Source: Todiramphus chloris collaris (taxonomy: Eukaryota; Chordata; Aves; Coraciiformes; Alcedinidae). Taken from it: a stretch of DNA of 64,000 nt. The notes beneath the pieces were generated by a model. That model was given only the letters and a program-made list of their open reading frames with translations, made no database searches and had not been told where the DNA came from. The stretch's first letter is position 1. Each line of letters starts with the position of its first letter. The stretch lies in NCBI GenBank assembly GCA_025345505.1, contig JANVCC010000012.1, positions 12,623,970-12,687,969 on the forward strand. Reading direction: 5' to 3'. The position numbers and the translations under genes were made by a program. Below are positions 33,666 through 47,800 of the stretch, in pieces.

Positions 33666-36600
33666 GTCTTTCCCCTTAGGTCTGACAGATGACATCCTTT
33701 TGTTACTTAATTTCTTTTCCTTCCACACACACTTACTGCTTTTCTAAAATCTAAGCAAGAATGGGTAATTGAATTCTTCGTTTTGTAATCATTAATTTAT
33801 CAAAACACTTCTACTATCTTAAAACACATTAGTATTTAATTAAAGCTTGGGAGAATTTATTCTCTCTTGTCCACTCTGCTGTAGCACTCAGAATTTATTA
33901 GGCTGGTATTAAACACCAGAGTCATGTTTACTACAGCACTTCCTAAAAATATAGATGCAATTGTAAACAAAGCATTCACTCCTTCATAAATAATTGATTT
34001 GGTTGAAAGGTTAGGTATTGTTCAAAACAGCATTAAAAGAAAATTATTCAGGATTCTCCAAGTTTACTCTCACAGAAGTTATATGACAAACACGGAATCA
34101 TCTGACAGCTTGTAAAGGTTTTAGTACTCTGATCTTTTCTAATTTAGACTCTTAAATGGCTCACTGTTTTTGATTGAGTTTTTTGATGCTGTTTGGCAAA
34201 TGTATTTTTCTATGAAAATAGGGTCTCTAAGTGGGTTCTTAGAGAAGTCTGTACATTGAATTTTTGCCTGAAGTATAAAAATACAAAGGCACAAGACAGT
34301 TCATGAGAAGAGTAAAAATATTCTGGCATAGTGTATATCCTCTGTGAAGGTTAATTATTAAATCTCATTAAATCCTTTCAGTCCCTCACAAGGGATGTCA
34401 TTTGGAATATATGTATCTTCAAATAAGATTTGCTTTTATTTTCCAACCTTTGAGTAAGCATGAATCTGGCAAATGTTGTTCAGGAATTTTTTTTGTTATG
34501 GGTTTTTCCCCCCATCTTTTCTTTTTAATTTATCTTTTTTTGTTTTATCTGTCAGAGAGTATTTCCATGCTCTTTTCAAGTCTACCCTTTGTGTTCTGGA
34601 TAGAGGCTATTATTTATAATAAAGAAGAGGTTGTACAACCCTTATAGATATGCAAAAATGATTTTTTAAATATTAAATCATAAACTTTATGGCTATAGTT
34701 ATATTTATTGGGAGCATTATTCAGCAGTAGAACTATGAGCTAATGGCTTGAGAATACACCTTTGGATATATATGAATTATGAGTGAAGGAAATGTCTATA
34801 TTTTCAGAAAAAAACATCAGTGTGTACTGTCGATATTTTAAGAGCTTTCTTTCCTTCTCAGACTCATGATTTAAATGAAGGGTAAGAAACCCAGAAAACA
34901 GATGCATTTGAGAACATATTACTTCCAAAAGATGACCATGACAAGATCAATTGTGAAGAAGGCCTTGAGATTTTATGTCTGTGCTCTCACCCAAAATGGG
35001 TAACTATTTTCTGGTGGAATGATACAGATGATTGCCTTCAGAGACTTTGGTGAGAATGCAGATTATAGGAATAAAACAGGAGTTCTCATCTTCTTGGAAA
35101 CAATTTGCCTTTAAGAAGGGTAAGGGAAAACAAGGGGAGATCTATTAATCCTAAAATTGTCTTTTGTATTCTAAGAAGTGATGTGGTTAAGTTAAGGTAC
35201 AATCTTCTGAGTAAGAATCTCATAATTTTTTGGCGGTGCTGGTGAAAGGGTGATACTTTTAAGTAATCTGGCTCCTTTTCTTGCCTGTTTTGATAATAAA
35301 GCTGAGCTGAGAGTAGCATTACAAACTGAAGTCCTTTTGTTTCAGACAATATTACACAAGCATCATCTGTTGTTAGGGAGATAGTCATCCAGGGAACAGT
35401 CATCAAAAGATAGCATGATGTCTTTACCAAATTCAAGACTGTGAAGACTGTTCTGTTGAAAACAGAGTGGTCCCTTCCCATTTTATTTTAAGCTGCACTA
35501 GCAGCTGCTGTAATACATAAAACAGCTAAATGATTTCATAACAGTATTAATGAATTTAAATGAGATCCACTGTCTGCTCTTCTCCAGTCCAAACTCTAAA
35601 CTATCTGGGATGAACAGAGACTACAATTTGAGGCAAGTCATCCCTTTTATCTGTAAAATTCCCATTGACAATTAGACATTCACAAAGAAAGGAGAATTAG
35701 CATTTTTTGAGAATATTGTAAATTAAATAATTTTTAACTAACAGTGGTCAAAGGAAGGACTTTCTTGGCTGTAATAGTGATATTTACACAGGTGAAAGAC
35801 AGAATTATTAATAAATAGTTGTGAGTAATAATCCAGGGTCTGGATGTGATTTTTAACTCTTGGTGGCAAAAAATCAGAACTAATCTTTACTGATGACAGA
35901 TGTATAGTGGCAGAAAATTCTCAGGATAAACTATTCAACCAAAATCTTAGGTCATCTTTAACTGGCATATTTAAATGAATGTCCTTAGTGTACAAGCTGC
36001 ATATGCTCAGTATACTTAACATATGCAAAGCTTCCATTAATGTGCGGAGCTTAAAGGAAGAGATGTACAAAACATTACAACTAAGTTAAAAATGACACAT
36101 CAAAAAAACTTGTATATTTTGATTCTAATACATATATTTACTACTTCAGTAGTAATTATTCCAGTGATTATTCCATTAAATTATTCCAGCAAAATTTTTG
36201 TAGTTTATTGGCATTTAAGAGAGTGTGCACTACTTACAATGCTTCTTACAACAGTAACAACTTTAGATCTATGTCAGGTTTTTTCTCCATCTAAATATAT
36301 GTTTATAGTCATAAGTAATTAACTGTTAAATGTCTCACTCAAATTATATATCTTATTGAAATGTAAAAAATCAATGAAGAAATCTACTTTGAGAAGGTTT
36401 GCACCACTATAAAATTTGTTTAAGCCACGTCTATTGAAAAATATTTTGTCTCATCTACTTACAAAAAGGAAAAGCTGCAGTCTAGTCAAACTAAGATGAT
36501 TTAGTTTATTTAACAATGGTCTAATTAAGCATGCCCTTAAATCCATGCTAAAGGGCTTTGCTCAGTTGGTCCAAATGTCATCTTTTAATTTCAGAAACTA

Positions 36601-37916
36601 TGCTGTACAAACAAACACTTACTGGATGTTTGGGGAGAACTCATATTTTTTTGTAGGTGGTTGGGGCCTCTCAAGAAGCTGAGTATGTAATTCTGTTCCA
36701 GGGTGACTGTTTTATCTGAAGCTAACTTCATGTTTGTGAACTATATCAGTAGTTGATTGCTGCCTGATATCACAGGATATTCATGCAGAACTAACAAATG
36801 CATTGCACACTAACCTTACTCGCTTTGCTAGTGCAAAGCTATACTCAGACATTTCAGTAAGTTAGTCAGCAAGATAAAAGGATGGTGTAGGTGAGTTAAG
36901 TCATGCATTCAGTGACGGTCTAAGCAAACCAAAGTGCTGATGGCTATCCTAGGTGATTGGCTAAAGTCCTACAACACCTATTTCAAAATATTTTTCCAAT
37001 GTACCATAAACAGACCTTAGCAAAACACCATGTTAGTCTAGCTTACAAAAAACATCCTACTGTTTTTCATAGCATGCATGAGAAAGGCAGGATTCTCACT
37101 GAATATTGTGAGAACCTGAGAAAATCCCTCTGCTAGCAGCTTCTCAGCATCCACAGGGCGCAAAAATGGAAGTAGAACTGATAAGTAGATATTTTTCAAA
37201 TGCAGAATTAAATGAGGAAAAAAAAAAAGAAGTAAAATCAACAGAAGCTTTGGGTCCCTTCAACAACATGCTTGAAAGACAAATGTCTAATAAAGTAAGC
37301 ATAGGGATATACCTACACTATAATCTTGATGCTGGATCTGACTTGTTTTACTCTCACAAATCAATCTTTTAATCTACCTGTGACAAGTGAAATTTCTTTT
37401 GGTGGACACCTGTCAAACTTCTGTAGAGTTTAATCATATTTAGTCTCTGTACTTCAAACTATATGAGTCTGAGTGGCATCTTGCATTGGCTTCTGCCATG
37501 CCTTCTGTCACATGCAGTGCTAATTAGCCACTTCATTTGAAGTGTGAACTTGAAATCTGACTTTCTTGCCTTACACCCTCTCTTTAGACTTCTCTACACA
37601 GCTTAATTACCTGCCACACCACCACATTTATCCCTGTTGCATCTGATGGAGACTTGTCATGTCTTCAGGGATACACTAGAATGCTGTCAAAAATATTTTC
37701 AAGTGTTTAGAAATTCCTATGCAGCACATAATGCATACACATGACGAGGGGAACCTGAGGTAGGGGGTGATGGAGCAAGACACCTTTCTAAGACTCCTGC
37801 TTAACTGTGCAATGTCTGTGGCAGTGCCTCAAGCCTACATCTGTGCTTCCTCTGATTCTACCATTTTCATCCCTACATTGTTAATAGTCCTTTTTCTCAG
37901 GCTTTACAAGTCCTAT

Positions 37917-38002
37917 AGTTGGTGGGTTTTTTTGTTTTTTGTTTTTTGTTTTATTTTTTTGTTTGTTTGTTTTTTTGTTTTTTTTTTTTTTTTTTTTTTT
38001 TG
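37917..38002. repeat. T-rich (GTTTT)n tract ending in long poly(T)
   Basis: T runs with G interruptions, then more than 20 T. Lysine- or phenylalanine-rich frames here are artefacts. Confidence 0.93.
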
Positions 38003-39362
38003 AGGGAATATCTTTTTCTTCAAAAGCGCAGTTTTTAATTCTGCTTTGGGGGAGTGTTGTCCTTTGGAGCAAACTTGCAGGCACAGTCTGGAGAAACATG
38101 TTTTTTCTGGAATGTAGTTACTGCTTTTATTCTCCGAGCTGCTGAGTAGCACTTCTCTCTTCAGTGTAAAAGAATATATTTATGCTGCTGTCAGGCTAGG
38201 CTTTCACAACACCCTTTGTACGACTTGTCTCATCTTACAAAGCATGATAGAGGACAGAGTGAAAACAGTCATAGAAATAAGCACCCTATCAATTCATTAA
38301 ATCAAATGAAAATTTGGAAATGGATTTTCCTCAGCACATACACCCATCTACCTTTTTTCTTTTTTTTTCTGGATTTTTATCCCATGTAGTATTTCATGTG
38401 GTTTGAAAATATTAACTCCTATAGAATAGTGTAGTGGATTGTAAACTTCCATAACATTATGGTGTTGTTCTAAAAAGCCTTAAATAAGAGCTATGACTGA
38501 GATGCAGCTAATATTTGCTTAAATTAACCTTACAAAAAAGGCTTTGTTGTCAGGGTAGACAGGTTCTCCATTCGTTTGGGAATTATCCTCTGCTCACACT
38601 AGTATGTGTTTCAGCAAAGTTTTTTGACATTCTGCTAATTGAACAAGTTCACAAGAAAGCCTAAAACTTGTACACAGTATAAAACTAAGAGAATTATCTT
38701 GCCTGTCCAAATATATGTACTTCAAAGACAAAACTATCATTATGGCAAATATAATGTCTTTTCAATATTGTAGACTGAAATATCATGAAATACTGCATGT
38801 CCTGCGAAGATTCTATATAAAATATGAAGTTTCAATGACTGACAGCAGATGCAGTTAATGGAGTACACCAGAGAATGCTAAACTCTTTATCATGTCATCT
38901 ACTTTGAAAATAGGAGATGAATTGATGCACATGTTGTGTTAAATATTTGTATTAAAATTTGAAGTTACAGTTAGTTGATTTATAGAATATGATAGCCAAA
39001 ACTTTTACAGTATCTAATGGTTTATATTTAATAGACCTAAAAGCTTCTTGGTGAGTATCTAATACTTGTTCTCTTAGAACTGTACTAATAGCCTGCACTT
39101 GCTAAAACTGATGCTTACTTCAGGATTTTCTTATTAACACTTGTCTCTGACAGTTCATTTATGCATAATTACTAATGATGTGTGCACATTAGACAGAAAC
39201 TAGGTTTCTGTCCTGAATGGACAAAAGTCAATAAGGAATGTACTCCCCTGACTTTTTTACCTGACCCTGTTGTATGTAATGATTGCAGCTATTACACTTT
39301 ATACAACCCTGAATTTTTACACTCTCCCTATAATCTCTTCAGCATGGCTAGGGAAGGAGAAG

Positions 39363-39605
39363 TTTTCCTTTTCTCTCTTTTTCTCCTTTCTCTTTCCCTT
39401 TCCCTTTCCCTTTCCCTTTCCCTTTTCCTTTTCCTTTCCTTTCCTTTCCTTTCCTTTCCTTTCCTTTCCTTTCCTTCCCCCTTTCCTTCCCCCCTTTCCT
39501 TTTCCCCTTTCCTTCCCCTCTCCTCTCCTCTCCTCTCCTCTCCTCTCCTCTCCTCTCCTCTCCTCTCCTCTCCTCTCCTCTCCTCTCCTCTCCTCTCCTC
39601 TCTTC
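39363..39605. repeat. 243 bp uninterrupted pyrimidine tract
   Basis: No purine occurs on the plus strand between 39363 and 39605. Units change along the tract: CCCTTT, then CCTTT, mixed CCCCCTTTCC, and finally about 17 copies of CTCCT from about 39517. Open frames of 96-178 codons on both strands in this area are by-products of the repeat. Confidence 0.98.
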
Positions 39606-41002
39606 ACTTTTCTGCTTTTTCTTTTCTTTTCTTCTTGTTTTTGTTTTTGGTTTTGGTTTTGTTTTGTTTTGTTTTGTTGTTGTTTTTGTTTAAAAAAAAA
39701 CTAAAAGAAACTCTTTGAAGGCCATATTGTTCACCACAAAATAAAAGTAATGTGAATATTTCTGTGGTTAGTGCACTGGCTAAGCTGCATAGTTCACAGG
39801 CTTTAATTTCACAGAAAGGCCTGGCATTGTAAACTTCCAGATTTCCTTTACTTCCATGTTTTTTGTTTTCTAAACAAAGATCTACCAGATTTCCTTTGGG
39901 TTTGTTTTTTTTTTCTTTTTGTTTCTGTCATGATTCACAATGCCATAACAAATGAAATGCACATGTAGCTTTTCGATCCATCTCAGAATTTCTCATCCCA
40001 AAACTGCGGGCAAACATCAACAATACTAATTTCTGTTCTAGGAATGCTTAGTGTCTTCAAATAATGTTGAACAGGTCAGTCAAAACCAGTATGTCAACTC
40101 ACATTGTCTGTGCCAGCTGTTGAATGAGTCCTTAGAAAACCATCATTTGTTTCTAAATGATATATTCTAATCAGTGGCTACTGCTGGTACTGATGAACTG
40201 ATCTTTATCTATGACCTACACTGTTGTTCTCTCTCTTAACAACCCTTTTATTTTCTGTTCACTTGTTTTGAAGAAGTATGTTCCAGAGTATGTACTTTTT
40301 TAGGAGATGTAGTATGACTGGTATTCAGCATCATCTACTATAATTGATAGATCCTTTTCCACAGAACCAATACCTAGCCAGCTTTTCTTTACTCTTTCAG
40401 TATTTGGTTGAGAACATCTGCTTAATTTGATCATTTACACTTGTTTCTCTAGAGTTTTATCTATTTTTCATATTATTTCTGTGGTCTGTCAAGGTAATTT
40501 TCAGTACTGTGCCTGACCTCAAATCATTTATGCAATTTATCCCACATTGTTTAATCTGCAAATGTAATACAATATTTTTCCCTAAATGTAAACAATTTAA
40601 TGAATAATACTGAGCTAACAACAGCCTGTTTAAACTGTCCTACTTGTAGCTTATTTATACCTGTAATAACTCTTATTAATATCCTGGTGTTATAACCAAT
40701 GAAGAGTTAATAAGATTTATATGCATGGTATCAAATTCACTGCCTATGATATAAATTTATCTTGCATATGCATCCACTTCTAGTCTCACAATAACTGCAT
40801 GAACACAACAGCCTTGAACAATCAAGAGACAGGAACAGATAGATGGTTGTCACTTCTTGTGGGTTTTCTGCTACTGCTGCAGCAACTCAAAAAATACTGC
40901 CTGCTCAGTTCATTGTCTGAAGCTGGGATGGCTGCCGTTAGAGTGTAAGACTTTATGTTCTTTCTTAGTGTGCACATGTGTTTGAATATAAAACCCCATG
41001 GA

Positions 41003-41768
41003 AATCATAAAATCATAGAATGGTAGGGGTTGGAAGGGACCTCTGGAGATCATCGAGTTCAAACCCCCTGCCAGTTCAGGAACACCTACGGCAGGCGACA
41101 CAGGAAAAGATCCAGGTGGATCTTGGAAGTGTCTAGAGAAGGAGACTCCACAGCCTCTCCGGACAGCTGTTCCAGTGCTCTGTCACTCTCACAGTGAAGA
41201 TGTTTTTCCTCATGTTGAGGTGGAACTTCCTGTGTTTCACCTTGCTACCATTACCTCTCGTCCTATCACAGGGCACCACTGAAAAGAGACTGGCTCCTTC
41301 TACTTGACACTCACCCTTCAGGTATTTGGAAACATTAAGAAGATCCCGTCTCAGTCTTTTCCAGGCCAAACGTTCCCAGGTCTCTCAGCCTTTCCTCATA
41401 AAAGAGAGGTTCCAGTCCTTTCATCATCTTTGTAGCTCTCTGATGGACTCTACAATTTCCCTGTTCCTCTTGATTTGGGGAGACCAGAAATGAACACAAT
41501 ACTCCAAATGTGGTCTCACTAGTGCAGAGTAGAGCGAGAAGAGAACCTCCCTTGACCTGCTGGCCACACTCTTCTTTATGCACCCCAGGATACCAGTGGC
41601 CTTCCTGACCACAAGGGCACATTGCTGTTCTGTGGGAAACTTTTTGTCCACCAGGACACCAAGGTCCCTCTTCATGGGGCTGCTTTCCAGCAGGTCTACC
41701 CCAACCTGTACCAGTACGTAGTTTTGTTCCTCCCCAGGTGCAGGAGTCTACACTTACCCTTGTTGAAT
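41003..41768 (-). mobile_element. CR1 LINE fragment, minus strand
   Basis: About 766 bp. It starts on the plus strand with the inverted tail atcataaaatcatagaatgg and the 3' UTR, and continues through the reverse-transcriptase C-terminal half to cacttacccttgttgaat at 41768, where it is 5' truncated. It is the longest uninterrupted CR1 fragment fully inside the window. Confidence 0.96.
41133..41675 (-). pseudogene. CR1 ORF2 C-terminal half, frameshifted
   Basis: Reading from 41675 down, three frames carry successive conserved pieces: [20 protein letters not shown] and [20 protein letters not shown] in the first (41424-41675), [20 protein letters not shown] in the second (41335-41622), and RRDLLNVSKYLKGECQ with HLNMRKNIFTVRVTEHWN in the third (41133-41369). 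At least two frameshifts therefore break the frame. This covers the C-terminal part of the reverse-transcriptase protein. The catalytic aspartate motif region and the endonuclease are absent. Confidence 0.9.
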
Positions 41769-44359
41769 AATATAAGCATCAGCTGTTGGTGCATGTATTT
41801 TATGGAATGTACCCAAAACCTTACATTTTAAATACCTATTTTTCACTGATGTAAAGCCTCAAAAGTGTTATGCTAAATACAGATTTTGTATATGTAATTT
41901 ATTGGTATAATAGTAGTCAGACAATAGCACAGATTCACAAAGACATTTATACTCAGTTTTCAATTCTGTGGAAAATAGATGCATTTCTAGTGAGCTTTTA
42001 AAACTTCCTAGGGGCTTTCACAATAGAAGCTGGTAAAGTTTTATGGAATGCTCCACTTTTATGTTTAGCGAATATGACGAGGATCATTCTACCCGGTACA
42101 ACAGGGTAGAAATTAACTCAATAGTTTTGAATGAGCTACCCATAAACATATGCTGCATTTATTTTACACAATAATGTTTTACTCAGCACAAACTACTCCT
42201 TTGAAAGCACACGAGGTCTCTATGTGTTATGGAGTTGCAGCACATGCTCAGGGAAATGGAAGCATTACTTTGTAAGACTTCTTGACTTGAAGGATTTGAA
42301 CCCAGATTTCCCAAATGCCTCATCCAATTATTTTGATGATAGCAATCTCTATAATTTCTGAGGAAAACAAGGTGCTGTGCAGCTATGCATACTAAATTCA
42401 GAGACCTGGATAAAGAAGAAAAAGGAGACAAATTCTGGCTTAATTTTTATGATACTTTTGTAGGAAAGGAAGAGTCCCAGGATTCCAGTCTTTTCTTCTG
42501 TTATTTCTGTTATGTATCTCATCCATTTTAAGACAAAAAGATTTGAATTAGGGTCTTGGAATCCCAAATCTAACCTGCCACATCTGAGACCAGAGTGATT
42601 TTTAGTCTTCTCCTGATGCATGAATACTTGAAATACCAGTTTTGAAGGGGTAGTGAAGAAACTGCTATGGCGGAAGACAATGTTCCTAATTTCCAGAGAA
42701 AAGTTATTTTTGAGACGGGTTTTTTTTATTTGTTTTTGATTGCTGTTCTCAAATCAAGATTTTGAAGAATATTATTATCATAGCTATCAGCTATGAAAAT
42801 TGCAGAATCATACTCAATGTACTGCAATTACAGTGTAATACTCATCTTGTGACCTAGATGTGTGCAAATCTTTACTTGACTTACATTTTCATTTCCATTG
42901 TTTTTATCTGAAATTATTTTTTGAAGGCTTTGGAACAGCCATTGTTATCCATCAGGCAGTTGCAGTTTAAGTTTGGATAGCATATATTTCATAGCTACAC
43001 CTTGGTTATACATCACTGGTAAACAGGAAACTCTGTTTCCTCTGGAAATGTCCTTTTCCTATTAGTGTCAAATCATAAATTACAGATAACAGTACTGTTC
43101 AACAGCACTTAACAGTTGTAGTTGGTTAGACCAGCAACACCCCTTTCTGACCTTGGATCTCAACAGAGTTTTAGATCACAGCTTGAAGGTAAGCAACAGT
43201 CATAGGCCTACTATTTTCTACTCAAGCAGTGAAAGTTTCTTCGTCACTGGGATTATGAGATAGCTGGTTGGTACTAAGACAGTGAAAAAGCAAGCAGAGT
43301 TTGGCTAAGAAATTAAAGGCATCAAGACATGTTTTTCAAAAACTAGGCACAGAAAGCAACATCAACACTAACAATGAAGGAGGATTAAGGAATGTCATTC
43401 CAAACTGAATGATGGACCTCAGCAGTTTCAAACTTATCTCATTCACTGCAGCTAAGCATTTTCCACTTCTAATGGGAGTAGTTTTAGCACTGTTTACAAT
43501 AGTTTCTTCCTTTTACTCTTCTCCTGTTTATAGTAAAAATTCAGGACTTAAGAAACTGTGATATGATTTTCAGCGTTGTATGCAAGCTGGCTCACAGAAT
43601 ATAGAAGAAAGAGACGCTGTGATGTTACCCGTACCCACTGTTATTGTAGGAAAGTAAAATAAAATGGAGGATTCCCTCTCCTTTGAAATAATTACTGTCT
43701 TTCAACCACTGTGTTGCATAGTCTTATGTGGCATAACAAGTTGTCATGTAGACAAAACTAATTTTAGTCCCATCTAGTTCTGAAGTTTTCTCCCTCAAAC
43801 TTAATAAACTGCAAAGGTATATATTACAATTATATATTACCAATGCTTGAATCATTTACAACCCAATTTAATTATGATAATCCTTGTAGAAATTATTCTG
43901 CTTTTAATTATTATACATAAAATGCTGAGTCTGAATGGTAAAGCTGACTTATCCAGTGTATATGCATTTGTCTTCAGGTCCTTGTTGCTCTTCTACAAAC
44001 AGTAAATTCATCATATGGATTCTTTGTTTTTATCAGCAGCATCTTGCCTGTGAAATCCCATGGAGATACTGAATTGCTGCTACTAGAATGCTTTTATATG
44101 TGATCTTCTTTCTCATACTGGGATGATATCTTAAAATAATTTTATCATAAAGAAATAGGTAGAATTGTGAACTTCTAAAGATTTTTATTATTATTTCTGT
44201 AAACACAACACTGTTTACAGTTCCTGCCTTTTCAAGGGGAAGTAATGACTTTTTCCAGGTTATTTAGAGCATTAAAATGTGAGAGATTTTCTCCCATTGG
44301 AAACAAACATATTTGAGACAGGCATTGTCAAAGTTATTTTGGATTTCAGACTTTATTGA

Positions 44360-44830
44360 GGAGCAGGGTGTCAAGGTGCAGTGAGGGCTGACTGCCCCCC
44401 ATGCAGTGGGAAGCCAGGCCCCGAGCTAGCCCATGCCCTCACCCAGGGAGTGCAATTCCACAGGCTTCATCATAGCGACTGGTTATGGAGTCTGTTGACA
44501 GCTCCTGGCATGGCAGTGGTGAGCCAGAGCCAGGGTCCATCCAAGGGCTAAAGCCAGGAGCACAATTAGATGACACCAGAGGCAGGGCTGGAAACAGTGT
44601 ATGTATGTGGAGTCCATGCTGAGATATGTTACCTGCAGTATTGATACCATTGAGGGGACAGGGCTAGAGGTGGCACTGTAGACCTGTGCTCCTACAGCTC
44701 CCTGGGACAGGGACTGATAGCCCCAGGACAAGCTGAAATGGGCCTCTGGGCCAATTTATGGAGACCCCAGGGGAGGCTGGGCAGAGACAGTTAGTCCTAT
44801 TAGTGCTCTCAGGGTTTGACAGCAGGTTAT
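44360..44830. other. GC-richer block of unknown origin
   Basis: Sharp compositional change from AT-rich flanks to text such as gccaggccccgagctagccc and agctccctgggacagggac, then back. On the minus strand it would end near an AATAAA (44352-44357 region, cagactttattgagg on plus). This suggests a transcribed, possibly retroviral or retroposed piece, but no terminal repeats, target duplication or protein domain can be recognised. Confidence 0.35.
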
Positions 44831-47800
44831 CAAAATCTACTTTGGACAAGTGTAAATGGCTTGTCAGCCTGTGAAAGAGAAGGGATAAACAAAAAACTTA
44901 TTTCTCCCTTTTCATAACTCTAAAATTGAAAAGTGAGCTCATACAGTATGAAATGTAGTGTAAAATACAGACCACTTTCCTAACATTGAATATGGCAGGG
45001 TAGAGTAAGTATCAAATTAGAAACAGGTCATTTTCTAAGGGTCTAAGATTACATTGCATTAGTAAGATTGTGTTTACAAGTGTAAACTATGGAAGAAAGG
45101 AAATGTATAGCCTACAGTATATAACATAAAAGAAAAACATTGATGTTAGTGTTATGTAAACCTATAATCTTAGTGATGGTGAGGGGGTTTATTATCCTGC
45201 ATGGAAACAGCAGTGGAACTTCATCCTCCACATTATTCTGAACTTCATTTATAGGAAAGATATCTGTCTCATTACTGAATAAGATGGTAGATATTAGTTA
45301 GAGAATTTCTGGAATTAAATCATTCTTCTAATGCTTATTTCTAGTCAAAGTTTGAGGATTATCGTGCTTATTTTATGAAGTATCTATTCAGAAAACTTCA
45401 GGAAGACTGAACTTTTCAAAAAGTGCTTTTATCCTAACTTAAACTCAAAATTAGAGTTCTTCTCTTACTTTAAATTACATCTTGCAAATTTTATTTTTTC
45501 AAACATATTATTTTGTTATATAACTGCTTTTCTTCACTAAGTAGAAAATGGGAGAAAACTACTAATATACGAAACTACAGTATTCCAGCTTTTCTACTGT
45601 TGGCTTTGCTGCCAAATAGCTAGTCTTTGAAAATTTGTCATTTGCAGAAAAGGAGTTTAAATTCAACAAACACATATAGTGAATATGCTTCACAGAGCAA
45701 GGTTGTTATTGTACCACTGTTGTAAATATTTCAGGAGCTCATTTAGTTGCCTGAAGACACAGCAAGTTAGAATTATTGGATAAAATTATATTTGGAGTGT
45801 TCAAAATCCCTGTGTCCATTTTGACAGAGATAGAGTCTCAGCTCAGTACAAGAACAAGGCTACTCATCGCCAAAAAGCAAAGACACAGAGTGGTCAAAGA
45901 ACCAATGCAAGAACAGATAGTTAAAGTTAGATATCTCACATGCTAAAAACATGCCATAATAAGATGAGTACTGGTTACCTATGCACATAGATTCGGAAGG
46001 AAGCCTGTTTTTTGCCTTTTGGAAGGACAGTGTTTCAAAGCCACACTAAAGATTTTTGAATTTTTCCTCTTCATCTAGCTTTAGGTATTTAAGACTATGA
46101 AAAGTGTTAAGGGTTTTCTTTATCTTCAATGCTGCTAATTTGTCTCCTTTTAGAAACTAAATAATGGTACAACCATTTCCTCACTATCTTTCTGTAAACA
46201 TCTAGTATTGTCTATAACTTTGCTATAACTTTTAGTTTTCCTTTCCAGAAAAAGAAATTATAGTTTCAAAATTTCCATTAACCCATTGGCCTAATTAACA
46301 TCATGAACACACAATTCTATGTATTCTACTAGATATGTAGTTTCCATTATTTCAGTCCAGTTTGGTTCCATGTGTTTTGTTGCAAAAACCTTTTATTCAG
46401 TTCCATATTCTTATTTCTTTGTGATCATGAGTTGTGAAATATTAAAAGGGAGGTATCTACTTGTACTAACAATACTAGATTTTTTTAAGCCTAGCGTGGT
46501 GTATTTCTTTATCGCATATAAAGGCTTTTAGGAATGAACAGAAACTCTTGTCCATCCATTGTTCTGTTACCCTGAGAGTGAATAACTCACTGAACACTCT
46601 CCAAGGCTTTCCTTTCCTGTCTGTTTGGCACAAGCACTTTTGACTCATTGAGCCAGCCCTGGTGAATTATCTGGAACTGAGAGGAACACCCTGCTGATCT
46701 GAATCCTACAAGATACCATTGGAAAGCTACTGTCATCTCCCTTTTTTATGTCTCTTCTGAATTTGTACTTTCTCTTCTTAGCTGCATCAGTTCCCCAAAG
46801 TATGTGGCAGATAGTTTTCAGCTATATAACTATTTTAATCTATGGTTCAGAGGGACAAGATGTTCAACTGTTTCTTCAATAGAGCATTCTCAAGCATATG
46901 ATGTGTTACATTTCAGGTATCTTCAATCTGCTGCAATTTATTTGTCTCTTAATAGAAAAAACACTACCCAGAAATCTTTTCCATTACCTGACACAGGAAA
47001 AAAAAAAAACCAAAAAAACCACAACACTTAGTAAAATAATTAGAAATACATTAAGCAATGTGAACAGTGTGCAAAATAAGAATGTTTGTTAGTCTATCAC
47101 ATTAAGTGCAAATGCTATTGTTGACATTACTGTCTTTACAGAAGACTGGGAAGATAAATATTGAGGCAGTCATCAGTATTCTTCCAGTTTTAAAAGATTT
47201 CTTGCTTGTAGAATCACTTTATCTACTTTATATGTTTAAGTGATGCATGTTTCTTAATGGAAACTTTTGGGATTGGTAGGTTACATTTTTATGTAGAGAG
47301 ATACATGATCTTAAATTTCTCCAGCCAGATTGCCATGGGTACTGTACCTTGCATGATGGATGGTGTCTTAAGTAGATAAAAATCTTAGCAATAAAAGTAT
47401 CTTTAAAAAAAGGCCATAATGAGTGCCAGGTTTAATGGGAAATGTGGTGATGCAGTTGGTTGAAAACGTCTCCAAATAAATCTGCTGAGTTCCTATTCAG
47501 AGCCTGCTCTGTGGGACAGGTGGCATATTGGCTTTTAGTTATTGCTGTCACCATTCCTTCAACCTTACTGCTTTTTTTAATCATCTCCTTTTGGTTTTTG
47601 TCATGACAGTCACAACTTTTTTGCCGTTAGGAATGCTGCTTAGCATGGAAGAACAGGGGTGATTTGCACAGGAAACCCAATACCTTATTGCCTTCATGGT
47701 TCTTATGACTGGTTTCTCATGAGTTCTTCAAGACTTGATTGATGAATCTTTTTGTTTTCCAGGAACCTGTAAAGGACTATTTTTATGGACTTTTGTTTTT

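Larger units (their letters stand above)
30618..41002. other. long non-coding stretch
   Basis: About 10 kb without a recognised gene. It includes a GC-richer block at 30770-31150, T20 (32315-32334), a strong hairpin (33602-33665), a T/G tract (37917-38002) and the long pyrimidine tract (39363-39605). A 131-codon minus-strand open frame at 35086-35481 has no recognisable domain. Confidence 0.6.

Noticed and set aside
35086..35481. 131-codon minus-strand frame
   Set aside because: No motif, no splice or promoter context and hydrophobic random-looking text; a chance frame is the simpler explanation.
39182..39718. 178-codon plus-strand frame rich in Phe, Leu and Ser
   Set aside because: It is the reading of the long pyrimidine tract, which lacks stop codons by composition.
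46540..46740. possible very old CR1-like 3' region
   Set aside because: A few phrases resemble CR1 (gttaccctgagagtgaataac) but no tail or continuous match is present.
46782..46799. 18 nt microexon candidate between an acceptor-like tctcttcttag and gtatgt
   Set aside because: Too short to test from sequence alone and the donor is weak.
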